DNA of 64,000 nt from Temnothorax longispinosus (lineage: Eukaryota > Arthropoda > Insecta > Hymenoptera > Formicidae): contig NC_092358.1 of the NCBI RefSeq assembly GCF_030848805.1, positions 11,324,433 to 11,388,432 of the forward strand, read 5' to 3'. Shown here piece by piece: positions 14,084 through 27,845 of this stretch. How positions within the stretch are numbered: the first letter of the stretch is position 1; each line of letters begins with the position of its first letter. Below the pieces are notes generated by a model. It saw only the letters and a program-made list of their open reading frames with translations. It made no database searches and was not told the DNA's origin. Both the position numbers and the translations under genes were made by a program.

Positions 14084-15041
14084 TAAAACTGCGTCTACAC
14101 TACGAGTACAATAACAAAACATGTTATATAGAAAAGTTATACAACTTGTTACAAAAAAAGAAGAAAAAAAACGTGACGTTATATAACATTTTTCGTGTTA
14201 TATAGCAATGTTATATGTTATCCGTCAGTTGTCAGTCGAGATCAAAGAAAGTTATAAAACTGCTAGTCTTTAGTAAGCTGCGTCTACACTATATAACAAA
14301 ACACGTTATATAGCAAAGTTATACAACTTGTTACAAAAAGAGAAGAAAAAATGTCATATAACATGATGTTATTTAACATTTTTCGTGTTATATAGCAAGT
14401 TATATGTTATCCATCAGTTGTAGGTAAAGATCAAAGGAAGTTATAAAACTTCGCTGTATAACATATTTTAGTCAGTCCACACTTGAAACTTGTTTGTAAA
14501 ACATCCATTTGATTTTGTTCAGAAGTTCAGTCTTGCTTTTACTGCATCTCGAAATGTTGCGTCTTTTCTACCTATATCTTATGGCCGATTTTGTTTATGA
14601 GGTATCCAAAATCAGGACTTGTTATCCTTGCAAAGTTTTTGAAACTATCGTCCGTTACATCAAATTTCTCCCGTCAATAGATCTCTATCATCTCCTTCAA
14701 GATCTGCTAAAAGGATTGTACCGCTATGTTTTTTTTTTTTTTCGAGCTTCTAATGATGGTCACACCTACAATTGCCGTTTATTCCTAATATGTTGTCTAG
14801 CCAAAATTTACAGAAACTGCTACTGCGAAATATGCATCCTTTACGTTTGACGCCGTTATCAATACTGCGAGACCTCAATACTGAGATGAAAAATGTTTTA
14901 CAACTTGTTACATAAAATTATTTTTACAAAAATAGTATTATCCAATAACAAGTTAAATAAAGTTATATAACAAGTTGTACGACAATGTTAAAAATAAAAT
15001 TATATTACTGTGTTTTATTATACAGTGCAAACGCAGCTTAA
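14084..15041. mobile_element. PIF/Harbinger-type DNA transposon derivative (952 bp) with TAA target duplication
   Basis: The left end (from 14087) reads AACTGCGTCTACACTA. The right end, inverted, reads AGCTGCGTTTGCACTGTA and ends at 15038. Both are flanked by TAA (14084-14086 and 15039-15041), the 3-bp TWA duplication typical of PIF/Harbinger insertion. The left terminal region is duplicated in tandem: a second copy of CTGCGTCTACACTA starts at 14278, 189 bp after the first, followed by the same TTATATAG, TACAACTTGTTAC and TTTTTCGTGTTATATAGCAA blocks. The interior carries a decayed transposase fragment on the minus strand (separate entry). The element cannot move on its own. Alternatively the inner copy at 14278 is the true end of a shorter, later element. 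Confidence 0.7.
14542..14722 (-). pseudogene. Relic of a PIF/Harbinger-like transposase, N-terminal part
   Basis: Read on the minus strand, 14634-14584 gives FARITSPDFGYLINKIG without a break. It resembles the segment near the start of insect Harbinger nuclease proteins, where a phrase of the form N-F-x-R-M-s-x-x-D-F-E-Y-L-L-x-x-I-G precedes a K-x-D-T-x-F-R-x-x-I stretch. After an in-frame stop (14572-14574) the frame continues V-E-K-T-Q-H-F-E-M-Q and stops again, matching the expected next block in decayed form. Upstream, another stop (14674-14676) separates it from I-L-K-E-M-I-E-I-Y. The DDE catalytic domain is absent. The family call rests on my reading plus the surrounding Harbinger-type ends and TAA duplication; no search was run. 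A 113-codon plus-strand frame over the same bases is probably its shadow. Confidence 0.5.
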
Positions 15042-18000
15042 CGTCGTATTCGTGACGTACAATTCCGGCACTTTTGGGGATTAAACGTCGATGTAGCGCG
15101 ATAAAGTGCTGTAAAGGGCGACACCGGTAATCGGAAATATTTCACGTTATTTCCCTCAGGCAAGATCGAAACATTATATGCAAGCCATATTACCATTCCG
15201 CGCGTCGTCGTACCGCGGATACGTGCCCGGAAAGTATATACGCCGCGCACTTTTCGCAGACAGACAGTTACACACACGCGTGCACGGGACGATCGTGCAT
15301 GCGCGCAAAAAGTCCGTGGGAGATCCGCGAAGACAGAAATTGTCGAGATTTACATTCCAGATTCGAGGCATATTCGAGCGTGAAAGCACCGAAAATTAAT
15401 GGTTCGTTGAATTTATAGCCGAGTTTGGTACAACCGTGCCTGTCGAGCTTATCTTGTAACACTGCGTTTAACGATTTCCCTTCCTTCGCGGCCTTCGTCC
15501 TTCTCGCATGAAGACATACACGTCATTAATCTTTAACAATTGGAGAGGCTTCAACGCAGTAGCGGCCTAATCCCTTGAAAATTTGAGAAAATTTATCTTC
15601 AATAGAGAATATTCAGTTAGTTATGTATTCAATTTTTATGAATTGTTATCGATAAATTGCGTGACTTATTTATTTACTCCGATTTTTATTTATCGGTTAA
15701 ATAAAATAATTTAATTTGGTTTTGTCAAATTTTTAAAAGATTGCTAGACTACAAATACAAAAAACCATTTTATGTCGCGTCATATTTTACCCGGTCAGTT
15801 TTAATTTAGAATTACAGCATATTTTATTTTAATCCTATTAAATATATTATTATATATCCATATTTAATATTTTTACTGAGAAGAAATTGACTCTAAAAAT
15901 TGTTTGAATAATTCACAGTAAAAAAAATGTCCTTCAAAAAGGAATTACCATCGAATCTGCACGAACGTATTAGTTTAAGGGCTTCTAGGCGCTATCACCC
16001 CTTGCGAAAGCCGCCCCAATTTGAGCACGGTTAACCAGGCTGGTCGTGAGTAGTCGAGGGTTAATGTCGACCGAGGTGCGAGCATTTCGCAGTCGCTCCT
16101 CCTCTCCCCATTCTCCCGTCGTCGTTGTCGGTCCCCGGGCCGGCGACGGCGGCGGCGGCGGCGGCATCCTTGTTCGCGACTTTCGCGGATTAGCAGGGTG
16201 CTCGAATACCGGTGAACGCGCGCCGTCGGGAACAATGAGCGGTCGGATTAACGGGTTTCGAAGCGGAGACCGTTGTGGCTCCTCCTTGTGTTGGAAGGCG
16301 ACGAAGCGGGCTGTAGAGTAATTAACACGACATCGTCGCCGGCGCACGCGATTCACCTAACTTCCATACACTGTGCACCACGGCGACCTTGCGCGACGCG
16401 TAAATGTCCCTCAATATCCGAGTATTAACGCGTATGTATTCACGGTATATCGCTTGTTACGATGCAACGTTACAATACAGCGGCATTTTGCTGTAATCGA
16501 ACGAGCAACCGACCGGAAGGACACGGGGAATCGTGTCGATGCGCGGCGCTATCGCATCCCCGTTTATTTTCATTCACGTTCGACGCGTTTATACGTGCCG
16601 AACGGAAACGGCCGAAAAGTTCGGTCGAGCCTGCAAAACCGTATTTCGACGTGATCGACGCGAGCGTCATGCATCGCGGCCGACGTGAATAATGCAGTTG
16701 TATTAACGGCGAGAGACACAATCTTGCCTAATGCAATTTTCTAGTCGACCGGGGCGAGTATGACGCGCAAGAGTTGGATCGTAGTTTGCAATTACCGCGT
16801 ATTGTTGAGCAATTCGATTTATAGAACGACCGGGCTTTGGCTTGTCATAAAATTTGTCCAAGTGTTTTAGGAACGTTTCGCATATTAATTAGGTTTCATT
16901 CCATTCCCCACTTTTCGTTATCGATCCTACTCTGTACACAGAGAAATATCTTCTTTTTTTGTAAATCAAGCCATGTTTTATCTGATTTATTAAATGCTGA
17001 TTTATAATTCTTATGCTTTTTACGTCATGATAACAATTGCACCATTTCGATAACGAGGGAATCTCGTGAAAAAAATCACGTTTTATTTTTTTTAAACTTG
17101 CTTTAAAAGCAGGAATTTACTTCAGTTTGGCGGGGGGGTGAAAAATTCAGCGAATGCAATGGTCCTGACGAAACGGACGCTGGATTAACTGGCTTAGGAA
17201 TAATGGCAGTAGGACGCCGCGGAATAATTTAACGCGACGCCGCACTGGCGAACAATTCACTTGTGTAACTTGTTAACCCCATAAAATGCATATGTAACCA
17301 ACGTAACGTAACCGGTATCTAACTAGTCGTGGCACACGTCGCGTTGATGTAAATTTTCCGTGTATCGATCTGTAGCAATGGTCACTATCGCCGCTTTCTA
17401 TGTTTCTCGGAGTTACTTGTAGATTAAACAAAACAACTCTGGGTGAATTAATTTTAAATAAATCTCTAAAGTTATACACGTGCAATTAAACGATCGAACG
17501 TACTTGTAGAAGTATATTTGTACGCTCGAAATGGACTAAAAAAACAAATTTTTTTTTGTTATATTTTATGGAAAAAAACATGTCGCTTAATTTACTCCGA
17601 TGTACTTTTAAAAGAGACATCCCTTGTTCTATTGTAACAGTTTTTGAAGATTAGTCGTAAATTAAGTCACACGGTCAATCACTAGAAATAATTTATTCGT
17701 AATCTAAAGTTATGGTTTTTTTAATTATCTTGTAGAAATGTTAAAGACTACTTACTCTAAATCAGCATAATGAGGTAGAGCGTATTTTAAATTATCAATA
17801 ATTTCCACGGCATAGCGTTTGATATACGTTTATAACGGCGAAGATAGCGACTCGACAAACGACCAAAGTGAAATTATCGCTTGCTAGCGGTGTTTGGGTG
17901 CAGCGAGAACGTACCGGTTCCTAATTAACACGACATAGCTGTTACGCCCACTCGATCTGTACGACACGAGGACACGTTGTAAAATCCACGTTGCCGCGCC

Positions 18001-19226
18001 TCACTATAGGCATAGCGTAGCGCAGGGTAGGATATAACGTAGATAGCAACTAGGTAGTTCGATCATGTTGATAAAAATAGATTCTAATTGGGACTGCTAA
18101 TTCAATCTCGGAACTGCCAGTCGTGTTACATTCGATTTGATGGGTTCGAGAATCGATGCACCCGGAAATCTTCACGAACAGAAGTTGAATTATCGAGAAA
18201 GCAATTTCGGTAAAATGTAGTTACGTCGAAATAAATTACGTCCAAAATTTCTGCGAGCCAATTTCGAAAAAAAAAGCCTCGCCGGATATTAGAGAGACAA
18301 TCTATTTAATAATTTTTTTGTTATATATGTATATCATATGATTATACATCATATTGAGTATTGCATTGTATTTTTTTATATATATTTTTTTAACCATGGA
18401 TTTGGGATAATCCAGGGACAAAACGATATTGCATAATATTTGCAGAATTACTATATACAAATAGGAGATAACACATTGTTAGTTTTTGTTAAGTTTAGAG
18501 ATATTTTTAAAGAGCTAGACAAATTTTCTCTCTGATTTTATTTAATCACTATATATAGTCATCGATACATTCATTATAAATTTAATAAAAAGTAGAGAGA
18601 TTTAAAGCTAATGCATTCTTCATTAAAATTGTGTCCAATTATACTTTTACCAATTTAATTAACAGAGAATAATGTAAAATATAATTGCTGATAATCTGGT
18701 AAAAACAGAATGTGCGGTCGATTCTTTACAAATTCATAATACTCAGAAGACATGCCGCTGAATTATATATCGAGGACGAATATATCCGAACTTTTTTATT
18801 CATCCGATCTCCTAGACAGACTACAGATTTAGCCGCGTACTTTGCGAGCACCGTGTACCTTTGGCCACCGATTTCCCAGGTCATCTTGCCCGTCGAGCCC
18901 TTCCGGCCTTCCGGCACGCAGCGGTGGCGGCGAGATAGCCACGCGGGCATAATAAATTTCGCGCGAAGCATAATGGAACGACGCACTAAGTCGCGATATC
19001 GGGCTCGCGGCTAACGACGTAAAAATAGAAACGAACTGCAAGTCCGGTGGAAAGCTTTCGCAAAAGGAGCAACGACGTCGCCGCGCCGCGCCCTCGTAAA
19101 GCGGCCAGATATGCGAGGAACCACTAACTTAATGATTTATGTCGCGCATGCAACGTCGCCCGCCATTCCGAATCTTATGTTATACGACCGCGCCGCGTCG
19201 CGTTACATGTACATACGTACACATTA

Positions 19227-19264
19227 TACATATGTACGTATATTATATTATACGTACATATGTA
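19227..19264. repeat. Perfect 16-bp inverted repeat
   Basis: TACATATGTACGTATA at 19227-19242 is repeated inverted at 19249-19264 around a 6-nt spacer. The arms are themselves partly palindromic (ACATATGT, TACGTA), so the site could extrude as a cruciform. Confidence 0.85.
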
Positions 19265-22200
19265 TATCCCCGTGCGCCCGCGTCGCACGGATTATCCTCC
19301 GCTGACCTAACTGAAACTTATCGTCGTTGCCGTGTGCGATAAGAAGGGAGCGGCCAACTTCGCGCCAGCTAACCCGTCTACCCGCGAACTTTGCCGGAAG
19401 ATCGTCGCCGAGTTCCAGCTGTTACCTACCGGAAAATACGATCTGGTACACGGCGCGACGGCCCCGGGAACTCGGTGGAACGAATTTTGGGATGTTCCTA
19501 CTACGGACGCGTCTGTATGTTTTTGAAAATTTTTCCTATAAATACAATCACGTATGGCAACGCCAACGGACGCGGTCGGCGAAGAACTTCCGCCGCGATC
19601 TAAAAAGGATTTAGAGTTACGAGAGGATAGAAGTTAGAACGTGAAGAGAATGCAAGTTGAACCGACGCGCGCGGCCGCGGCGGTTGTCTTTTTATCGATC
19701 ACATCGACGGGAGGGAACTTTCGTGAAGTTAATTGCCGGTCACGCTCCCCGGCCGCGAGCAGGACCGACGATAAACTCTCCTGCGGATCGCGTCGTGCAA
19801 AGTTTCCGCGTGATGGGAATCGCGTAACAACGCGCCACGTTTCCGATAGCGGAAACGTTGTTACACGGTATAACAATAATAGCACCGCACTTAATGGAAG
19901 TCCCACATTAGCGGCCTTTGACGTACCGCCTATACGCCCAACTTATGCGCGGCGCACATGTCCACGTGCGGAAACTGCCAACTTAATTTTCCTCGCGAGC
20001 CTAACGTGATTAAGGCACGTGCACGTCGTGTCGAATTCAATTGCCGAGAATCATGCCCGCACGAGTCTCCCTTTAACGCCAGATTGTTTCCGCTGCATCT
20101 CATTTTAACGGCGCGGCCGTCGAGCAAACTTTATCTGGTCTGTAGTTCCGAATTGCCGTCATTAAAATTGAGGGGTCGTTTGGGAGTGTGCGAAGTCCTG
20201 AAACTGAATTGCGTTGTTGACGGGGTGCGCGAGCACCGAGATATATATTCGTAGCTCGAAATCGCTTGTAACGGATAAGATCCTTATCGAAGGATAACTT
20301 GCAACCGTCACGCGAAATCTGCTGCGCCAGGATCCACCGACGCCGACGCGGCGCCTTCGATGAGCGATTCGTCCGATAAACGGCGTCCCGCAGGCCGCGA
20401 CAAGGCGCAAAGCTCGATAAATGAAGTTCGATGGACGGTGAAATATCTTGTTGGTCCCGCTTGCGCTTTATCGTCGCTCGTCTTGGGCGTTTTGCCTTGC
20501 GCGCCGCACGGTTGACGAGATGCGGCGGCGCGGCGGTAGCAGTCGTCCGCCGTAATCAGATATCCCGGAAGCAGCCGGCAGCCAGCGAACTATCGCGAAT
20601 TTAATTACCGGCTGCTCGTCCCGCGGGACTCCGAGAAAATCCCTTTTTCTTTCTCGCCGAGAGAAGAGACGTTAATTCCATTTCCATCGAAACAACGGTT
20701 GCACACCGCAACGCTATAACCTCGGCTCCGCTGTTTCCGCTCTATTCATCCGGCCCCCCTCCGCCTGGCGGCAACCCTCATTCCCTATACCGTCTCCGGG
20801 GGTGGTACCTTCAATCCGCGCTTCGTTATTCACGAGCCCGGCCCGGCGCGACGCAGCGCGGCAGCTCTCGGTACACTTTTTTTCCTTCATATTCTCCGCC
20901 CGATAAATAAATAATGGAGCGGCGGATTGCAAATATCTGTTCGACTGTCGGATATAAATTATTGTCGGAATTCTACGTAAACTCGGTTATCCCGCGCGCA
21001 CAACGCTCCCGGAACACCTGAAATCCCTGAAATAAAGGAGCGAACTTCGGACGGGGAAGAAAACGAGGCAGACGCGAACAAAATCTCGAGGGCGGGCCTT
21101 ACATCTCTCTGTCAACGGCGTTGGCGCGAGATAATACGGCGGTGTCCGTAATTCTTGATTCTAAAACAAAACGTGAAAAACGATCGTACGAGTTCCATAC
21201 GGACGTGTTATTGGTGGTTGTACTTCGCGGGCCGGCTCTGAACTCCGAACGGCTCCTCGGAACACGGCGCGGCGCCGAGCGCGTTGCATGTAGGCTAAGC
21301 CGATTGGGAATTAAGTGGAGTTACATTACGGCCCTCGCCGCGCGCGGGAATTAGGTTGAATATCCAATTCGCGGCCGAGTAGACGGCTCACCTGGCGTGA
21401 TTTGGATTATGAGAATCTTCTTAAAGCCCTGAATGGCCAACCGCGCGCCGTATTTCCGAGTCGCGCGCGTGCGCTTGGGAATAAACAGGGATGGGGGGGA
21501 AGCGGGAGGGAAAAAGTACGAGGAACGATAGGGTGAATTCATCCTTTTTCCCCGGTGATCTCCCGGCGTAGCGTTCTCTCCTTTCTGTCTTGGGACGGTT
21601 ATCGTGTAACGATTCACCGGCGTCTCATATCAAAGCGAAAGTTTACTCGTTAAGCCCTAATCGAAGTCGCGGAGGTCTAAATTAGCCCCCGGCGCTTTTT
21701 ACTGATAAAAATTCCTGTATGTAGGATCCTGGCCAAGCTACTTTACATTTATGTGTTCTTTGATCAATTTGAAATCAAACGTCTTCTCAGCGAAAATGTC
21801 GAGGAAAATTATCTTCCGCCGCAAGTTATTTTTAATATCAAGTATCTTTGTAAACTGTCTCTTAAATTACAAATACGCGTTAAAGACTAAGTTAAAAAGT
21901 TTTACTGTCTGCTGCGTCTCTGAGACTTTTGAGAAGCTTTTCATTTTCAATCATTTACTTTGAGATATTGGTTTTGTACTACTTTCAATATATTTTTAAT
22001 TATAATATTTAATATATAATTTCAATATATAAAGAAAAATATGAAAAATGCCATTAATAAAAACGAGATAAAAAATGTATATAAAATATAAATGACTATA
22101 CTTAATAACATGTCAACTATTCCGAAACTAGTTTATTGTATTTTGTTGTAAATCAAAATTACTTACCATATAAGTGGGATAACGCGTGTGATTTTCATTA

Positions 22201-23365
22201 TGCAAACTTCACTTACCTGAAAAGAGGAATAAAAATAACAGATATAAGTAGATATACATATATATGATAACTTATCGGCTTAGATATTTTAATTTTTAAA
22301 AATTAAGTAAATTTAAGTAATTTTAAAAATGAAGTAAAATCTATTTAAGAAAAAGAATAATGATTTTCCCCTAAGAATAATGGCTATTTATTCGAAATTT
22401 AATTTTTGAAAAAAGCTATTTATTCTCAATCTCTCACAACTTTGATATTTGTAATTTTAAGGATAAATTAATTCTAAAATAATGTAACAAATTGCAGGTA
22501 AAAAAGAGAAAAGATAGATTTGAGACACAGCGTATTTTTATCAATTTTTCTGATACGTTGAAGAGGATGAATTTAAATGTAGATTGCGACAAAACGCAAT
22601 ATTTCGTAATTCTCAATGTAAATGGACTTGAGAAACAGTCCGTGTTACAGCGGTCGCACTGTATTTTTATTAATGTCGTGAAATTTTCACGAGCACCTGC
22701 AACGTACGCGGTACGTATACGGCCCGGTTAGCTTATATTTTTTTTGTCGGTAACATCTCGCGCTGTGACATGTTAAACCTTTGTACCCGGATTACACTTT
22801 TCTGCCGGTTGACAGTCAGCTTGAGATTAAATTTTGCGTATGCTCGCTGGCCGTATACGAACAGAGAAAGAGAATCAGAGGACTGGCCGTAAGGGGGAAG
22901 ACAGCACTTTTCAAGCCAACGTGCGTTTTCTTGTGAACAGATGAATTCTTCGACTAACAATCTGTTCAACACAATGTTGAATACGATTCAAATTGAACAT
23001 AAAAATTCCGCAGAAAGAATTTAATTATGTGAACAAAGAAATATTTTAGTAAAAATGTAACTTTTTAATCATCGCGCTGCTCTAATTATGAAGCAAAACT
23101 TTGTCCAGTTTATTTATTTTAATTACTTTACTTCCTCGCAGAGAGAAGTTCCGTGCGATTTCCCGAAAATTATGCAAATTTTACCATTGTTCTCTCTTGA
23201 ACTTATTCTTAAAATACAGTCTTAAAAAGACGTTCATCATTTCGGCGTCATCGATTTGCAAAATCACAAGAGGAACTGCATCGCGTGATTAAAATATTAA
23301 TTAAAATTAAAATATTAATTAAACACAAGGTATATTTACGTTTATATACGCGTACATACATACAT

Positions 23366-23397
23366 AAATGCTCAATATATACACATATTGAGCATTT
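23366..23397. repeat. Perfect 13-bp hairpin
   Basis: AAATGCTCAATAT and its exact inverse flank a 6-nt loop (ATACAC). There is no U-run directly after either arm, so a terminator role is not indicated. Confidence 0.8.
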
Positions 23398-24127
23398 CTA
23401 GAAAGACTCTTAGACATTACAAAATGCATAGGTATCTGGAGATATTTGTGAATTATACACGCGACAGTAACACCATGGTTTACACGACTTAAAAAGATTC
23501 TTTCTGCGCAGAAAGGTAGCGAGGCCTTTTGTAGTCTATGTATTTTTATATCCATTCGTTATAGGCTCGTAAGTTTGATCGTGCTCCAGAAAAGAACCTT
23601 CGACTCGCGAGGCAAATATTGCGGTAACGAAACGGTTTAGCGCAACCGCAATAATTAAAAGCACGCAATTTTCTAACAACCCATGCAACTAGCGTGTTAT
23701 AGAATTGTTAAAGTAATTACGGCTGTGCGCGAACGCGAACCGTATTAACACATCGCGCGGCACTGACGGTTCTAGTCGTCATGGTCGGCATTATTTCGCA
23801 TCTTGAAATCGTGTTAACGTCATGATGGCTAGAGCTATACGCGTATTAATTATGCGCAAGATTTGACCTGGCCTAAAAACTGCACGGATATTAACACTTT
23901 GCGGAACTTGAAAGAATTAGCTAAAGGTTTTAGGTGCTCCGTTGTAATACGAGAGCTGCGGGAAAATGTCGAACAGAATTGAAGACCACCAGTGAATGAA
24001 GAAATTCAAATTGCGACGGTAACGTTTTTCCGATTATTCGCGACGTTTTTGGATCGCGGAATTTTTTTTATCAGCTATATCCGCTCTCCAATTTACTTTT
24101 CGCAAACAGACGCGCAGACGTCCTTTG

Positions 24128-24229
<102 letters not shown>

Positions 24230-24836
24230 CCGTGGGGAAGCACCGAGCCTGCTTGCTGTTGGATTACCGCTATCTGACAAGCTCGTCGCGGCATCCGACC
24301 GCGATATTACATTTCCCGCGAAATTCACCGTAATACCGGCGCGCAACGACGTGCAACTTACAATACACAAAATACGTAAAATTGCGTCAAGCGATAACGG
24401 AAACTGCCACATATAAAGAGACACACCCGGTTTCTCCGTAGTTTTCAAATCTAACCGGAATAACCACGTAGCAGACGAGAGAGGAAAAATTGGAAATAAA
24501 ATGCACGCGTCTTGTTTTTATGAAGCTAAATAAATTAAATAGATGCTATATTTTCTTTCAAAACGAGATCCGAAATTAAATGTAGGTACATTTTGCTTTT
24601 ATACAAAACTCATAAACAGAACATGTCTTGCATATGTACGCTCTCGCTCTTTCACCCAATTAGTCTCTTCAACTTATTGCGAGAACACAGAACAGATCCA
24701 CGCGAAAAGCAGCCGCCACGTCGCCAAGGGTTCCCAAATGGCCGAACTTAGATGCAGCTATGCAGATGCAAGGCGCATATGTGGGGCGTCGGCGCGGCCG
24801 CTTTCAACGTGAAAATTTCTGTTTCCGCAACAAAAG

Positions 24837-24841
<5 letters not shown>

Positions 24842-24905
<64 letters not shown>
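24842..24905. repeat. (GA)n microsatellite
   Basis: About 64 bp of GA dinucleotides followed by a (GGGA)n tail to about 24918. It lies some 600 bp after another GA tract in the same orientation. The longest open frame of the window (211 codons, plus, 24760-25395) exists only because it reads through this tract. Confidence 0.95.
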
Positions 24906-24911
<6 letters not shown>

Positions 24912-24918
24912 AGGGAGG

Positions 24919-27720
24919 CAGAGACAGAAAGGAAGCAGAGAGAGAGATACGTTATTTCCATTTAAAGTGGGCTTTACAAACTGGGTTGCAATAAACATAG
25001 CTCCGACAGTTACTCCTGGCTGCCAACCATGCCAGGTTGTGGCTGGTGCATCAGCCTCCTTCCCCCTTCTCTCTCTCTCTCGCCCACCCTTACCGCATCC
25101 TGCATCCCGCATCGCGTCATCAACTCTCTTTCCCTTCCGGCCTCTTTTCTCGCTGCGGCTCGGTTACAACTTTAATATCGACACGAGAGAGAGTACGTTA
25201 AAGCTCCCGGCGTGCAGCGTTCGCATGAACTTAACATATGCACGCATGCACCCACGCATGCATGCAACATTGGCACCTGTATCCTGCCACGCCATCGCAA
25301 CACAAACGAGAATTTACGACACCGACACGCTCGTGTATCGCATCGCGGGACGAAATAATATGGTCGGCCTCGGCGCGCGACGGCGGTCTCATTAATTTAC
25401 CGAGTTATCCTTAAATTTTTCGGGATTTTCTCTCTTTTTTTTTTAATTTTGAGAAACGACGCAATGCAAAGAAACGCTATTAACTGGAGATGAGGAACTG
25501 TTAGTTCCTTTTTATTTTATTTTATTTTTCTATCAGTTACCCTACGACAACGAGATATTTAATTGCCTTAACTTAATTAATCCTTGAATATGGCACTAGT
25601 TCGTTTATTATTTGAATATTATTCAAAACTAAAATATTATTGAAATATTTTCTTCGGAAGAATGTGTTAAAAGTCTTGAATGTTGAAAAGTTTTGAAGGC
25701 TAACTAGCATTAAATCGGTTGCCAATACGATGCGGCCAATGTTACGTTAGCCGATATTGGTTTTGTAGACACCCACGACTTTTTCGAGAGTTTCAAAACA
25801 TTTAAAACTTTTGAATATTTATTGCGTTATAATAATACCGTTATAATAAAATATTTTTATTCTGAATGTATTTATGCATTAATTATCATTTCTATGGGTG
25901 AAGAAATCACTAAATTTAGCGGATAGCGTGTGTATATCATTAATTCCAACATTTCATAATGTCAATAAGAATTTTCAAGATTTTCTAAATATTCTAAGAG
26001 CCATTCAAATTTTTATATGATTGACATATTCGAAAATTTTTCAAAGAAGAATTTGAACGCTTATTGTTACATAATAATCGGTTTATCACGTGATTTGGAA
26101 TAATCTTCTAAACACATGGATAGGAACTGGCTCGTGAACTTCCGGCGTAGAGGGTCGCGGGTCCCTATCCTATGCAGATGCAGATGGAAAAAGAGAACGA
26201 TTCGCGGCGACGCGACGAGTGCGTCAAATTCTTATTATAGTTGCGCCGCGATAAGAAGTAAAACGGACGGGCATAAGTGCGCTCGCACTTCGAACGATTC
26301 GACGCGACGCGGTAAAGGGCGGCGACCGATTATGCTTTTCGCGCAGCGCGTGCCCGACTCTCTCGCAGCGTACTTACTTTTCACGGGGCGGTTCTCGCGC
26401 GGATTTGCATGCTCAGACGCCACTCCGACATCGCACCCTCTCGCCCGCGCCGCGCGAAAGCCCTCGACGACGTAGTGCGTTATTTTAAGCGCATGTGTGT
26501 ACCCTAATACAATATGCGCTCGTGCATCTTTCATGAAATGTGTGCGACGCGCCAGGTTTATTCGTCTTCCCCGCACGTCAAGATGTATACCACATGAGGG
26601 TTCATACTCTTAAACTGTATTATATAATTTAATCTTTAGGCCACTTAAATAATCTGTATGACATTTCTTAATTATGAAAAGGCGTCTGTTTTCGGTATAA
26701 ATGGAAAAGATTGAAGAGCAAGACATTTTTGACATAGATTTATATGTATATTCACGCGAACCTCTTCTAGTTAGTCTGAGGTCGTTAGTTCATCCTAAAA
26801 TATCTCTCAAATATATATTCCACAAGTGGCCTCTAAATATAATTTAAATCCATTTTAAAAGATATATACAATTTCTTGCGCGTCGTTAAATGTCAGATAT
26901 ACATGTATACACCGAATCGCGGAGGTCATTGACATTTCTAGAGAGAATTTTCTCTTAGAATTTACCTTGAAAATCATGATAGCTGTGGGACAACCTGTAT
27001 TACAAAGAATATTTTATGCGAGCTATTCTGATTAATATTAATATTTACAATAATAAAAAATATTAGAATATTTACCACAATAAAATATAAAATATGTTTG
27101 ATTAATTTTACTAAAATATGCAGTAAAATTTCAATAATTCTTCAAAAATTATCAATGTGCTAATTTTTATTACGTTGTTTGTAAAATGTCTTTTGTATAT
27201 ATTCAAAAATTCTTATTGGTATCGATAATATTTGATTGATCGCCAAGTTGTCCCCCATTTTTAGTGAATTTAACGGTAAAATATGACGAAAAATTCTCTC
27301 CGTGTATTTGCCTGATTTTAAAATCAAGATAAATATTTATATAGAAATAAATTGTTTGTTCCGTAATAAATACATAAATATTTATGTTCTTGATGACAAC
27401 GGTTATTTGCAGAAGTATTAAAGAGAAAATAGCCTTGTAACGTTTTAATCTTACATTTGTCTGATCGTCTTTGATGCGATCTAATTGGCCGATAAATAGA
27501 TTTAATACAATTAGATACTTCACACATATTTTCTTGTATCATTTACGATCTTTACACGTATTTATTTGTAGAAGTGCATGGAAATGTGCGGTCCTGTGGA
27601 CCACGTCAAGCCTCATGCTTGTCCACGAATGCATTCTTGCATTCGTATAGTATTCCTCTCCGCATTGCACGCGTGCATCTCGCCACTCACCCTCGTTTAA
27701 TTTAATCGGCCAGGGTTTAT
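24919..27720. other. Non-coding stretch, AT-rich in the second half
   Basis: No recognisable gene. At 25710-25760 two CCAAT/ATTGG-type words flank CGATGCGGCCAATG, possibly a small repeat fragment. Around 26985-27000 the phrase GGGACAACCTGTAT resembles a transposon edge, but I find no inverted partner. Frames at 26116-26475 and 26235-26576 lie on opposite strands and overlap each other. Confidence 0.4.
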
Positions 27721-27845
27721 ATTCTGTACACACATACCGACAACTATCGGTTCGATAAGCGTCGTTGCGCAGGTTTTTCATATCGTATAAAAGTTGCGCA
27801 ACGACTCTTATCGAACCGATAGTTGTCGGTAAGCGTGTATAGAAT
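27721..27845. mobile_element. Short hairpin element (MITE-like), 57-bp arms
   Basis: The left arm 27721-27778 and right arm 27789-27845 are reverse complements around a 10-nt spacer. A 25-bp core centred on CCGACAACTATCGGTTCG is perfect, followed after one mismatch by GTCGTTGCGCA. The unit is too short to code. No certain target duplication is visible. It could be a MITE or a source of hairpin small RNA. Confidence 0.7.

Noticed and set aside
14509..14850. 113-codon plus frame inside the Harbinger-type element
   Set aside because: It is most likely the antisense shadow of the decayed minus-strand transposase, with phenylalanines coming from a T-run.
24760..25395. Longest open frame (211 codons, plus)
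   Set aside because: It is held open by a (GA)n tract translated as arginine-glutamate repeats, and the rest has no recognisable domain.
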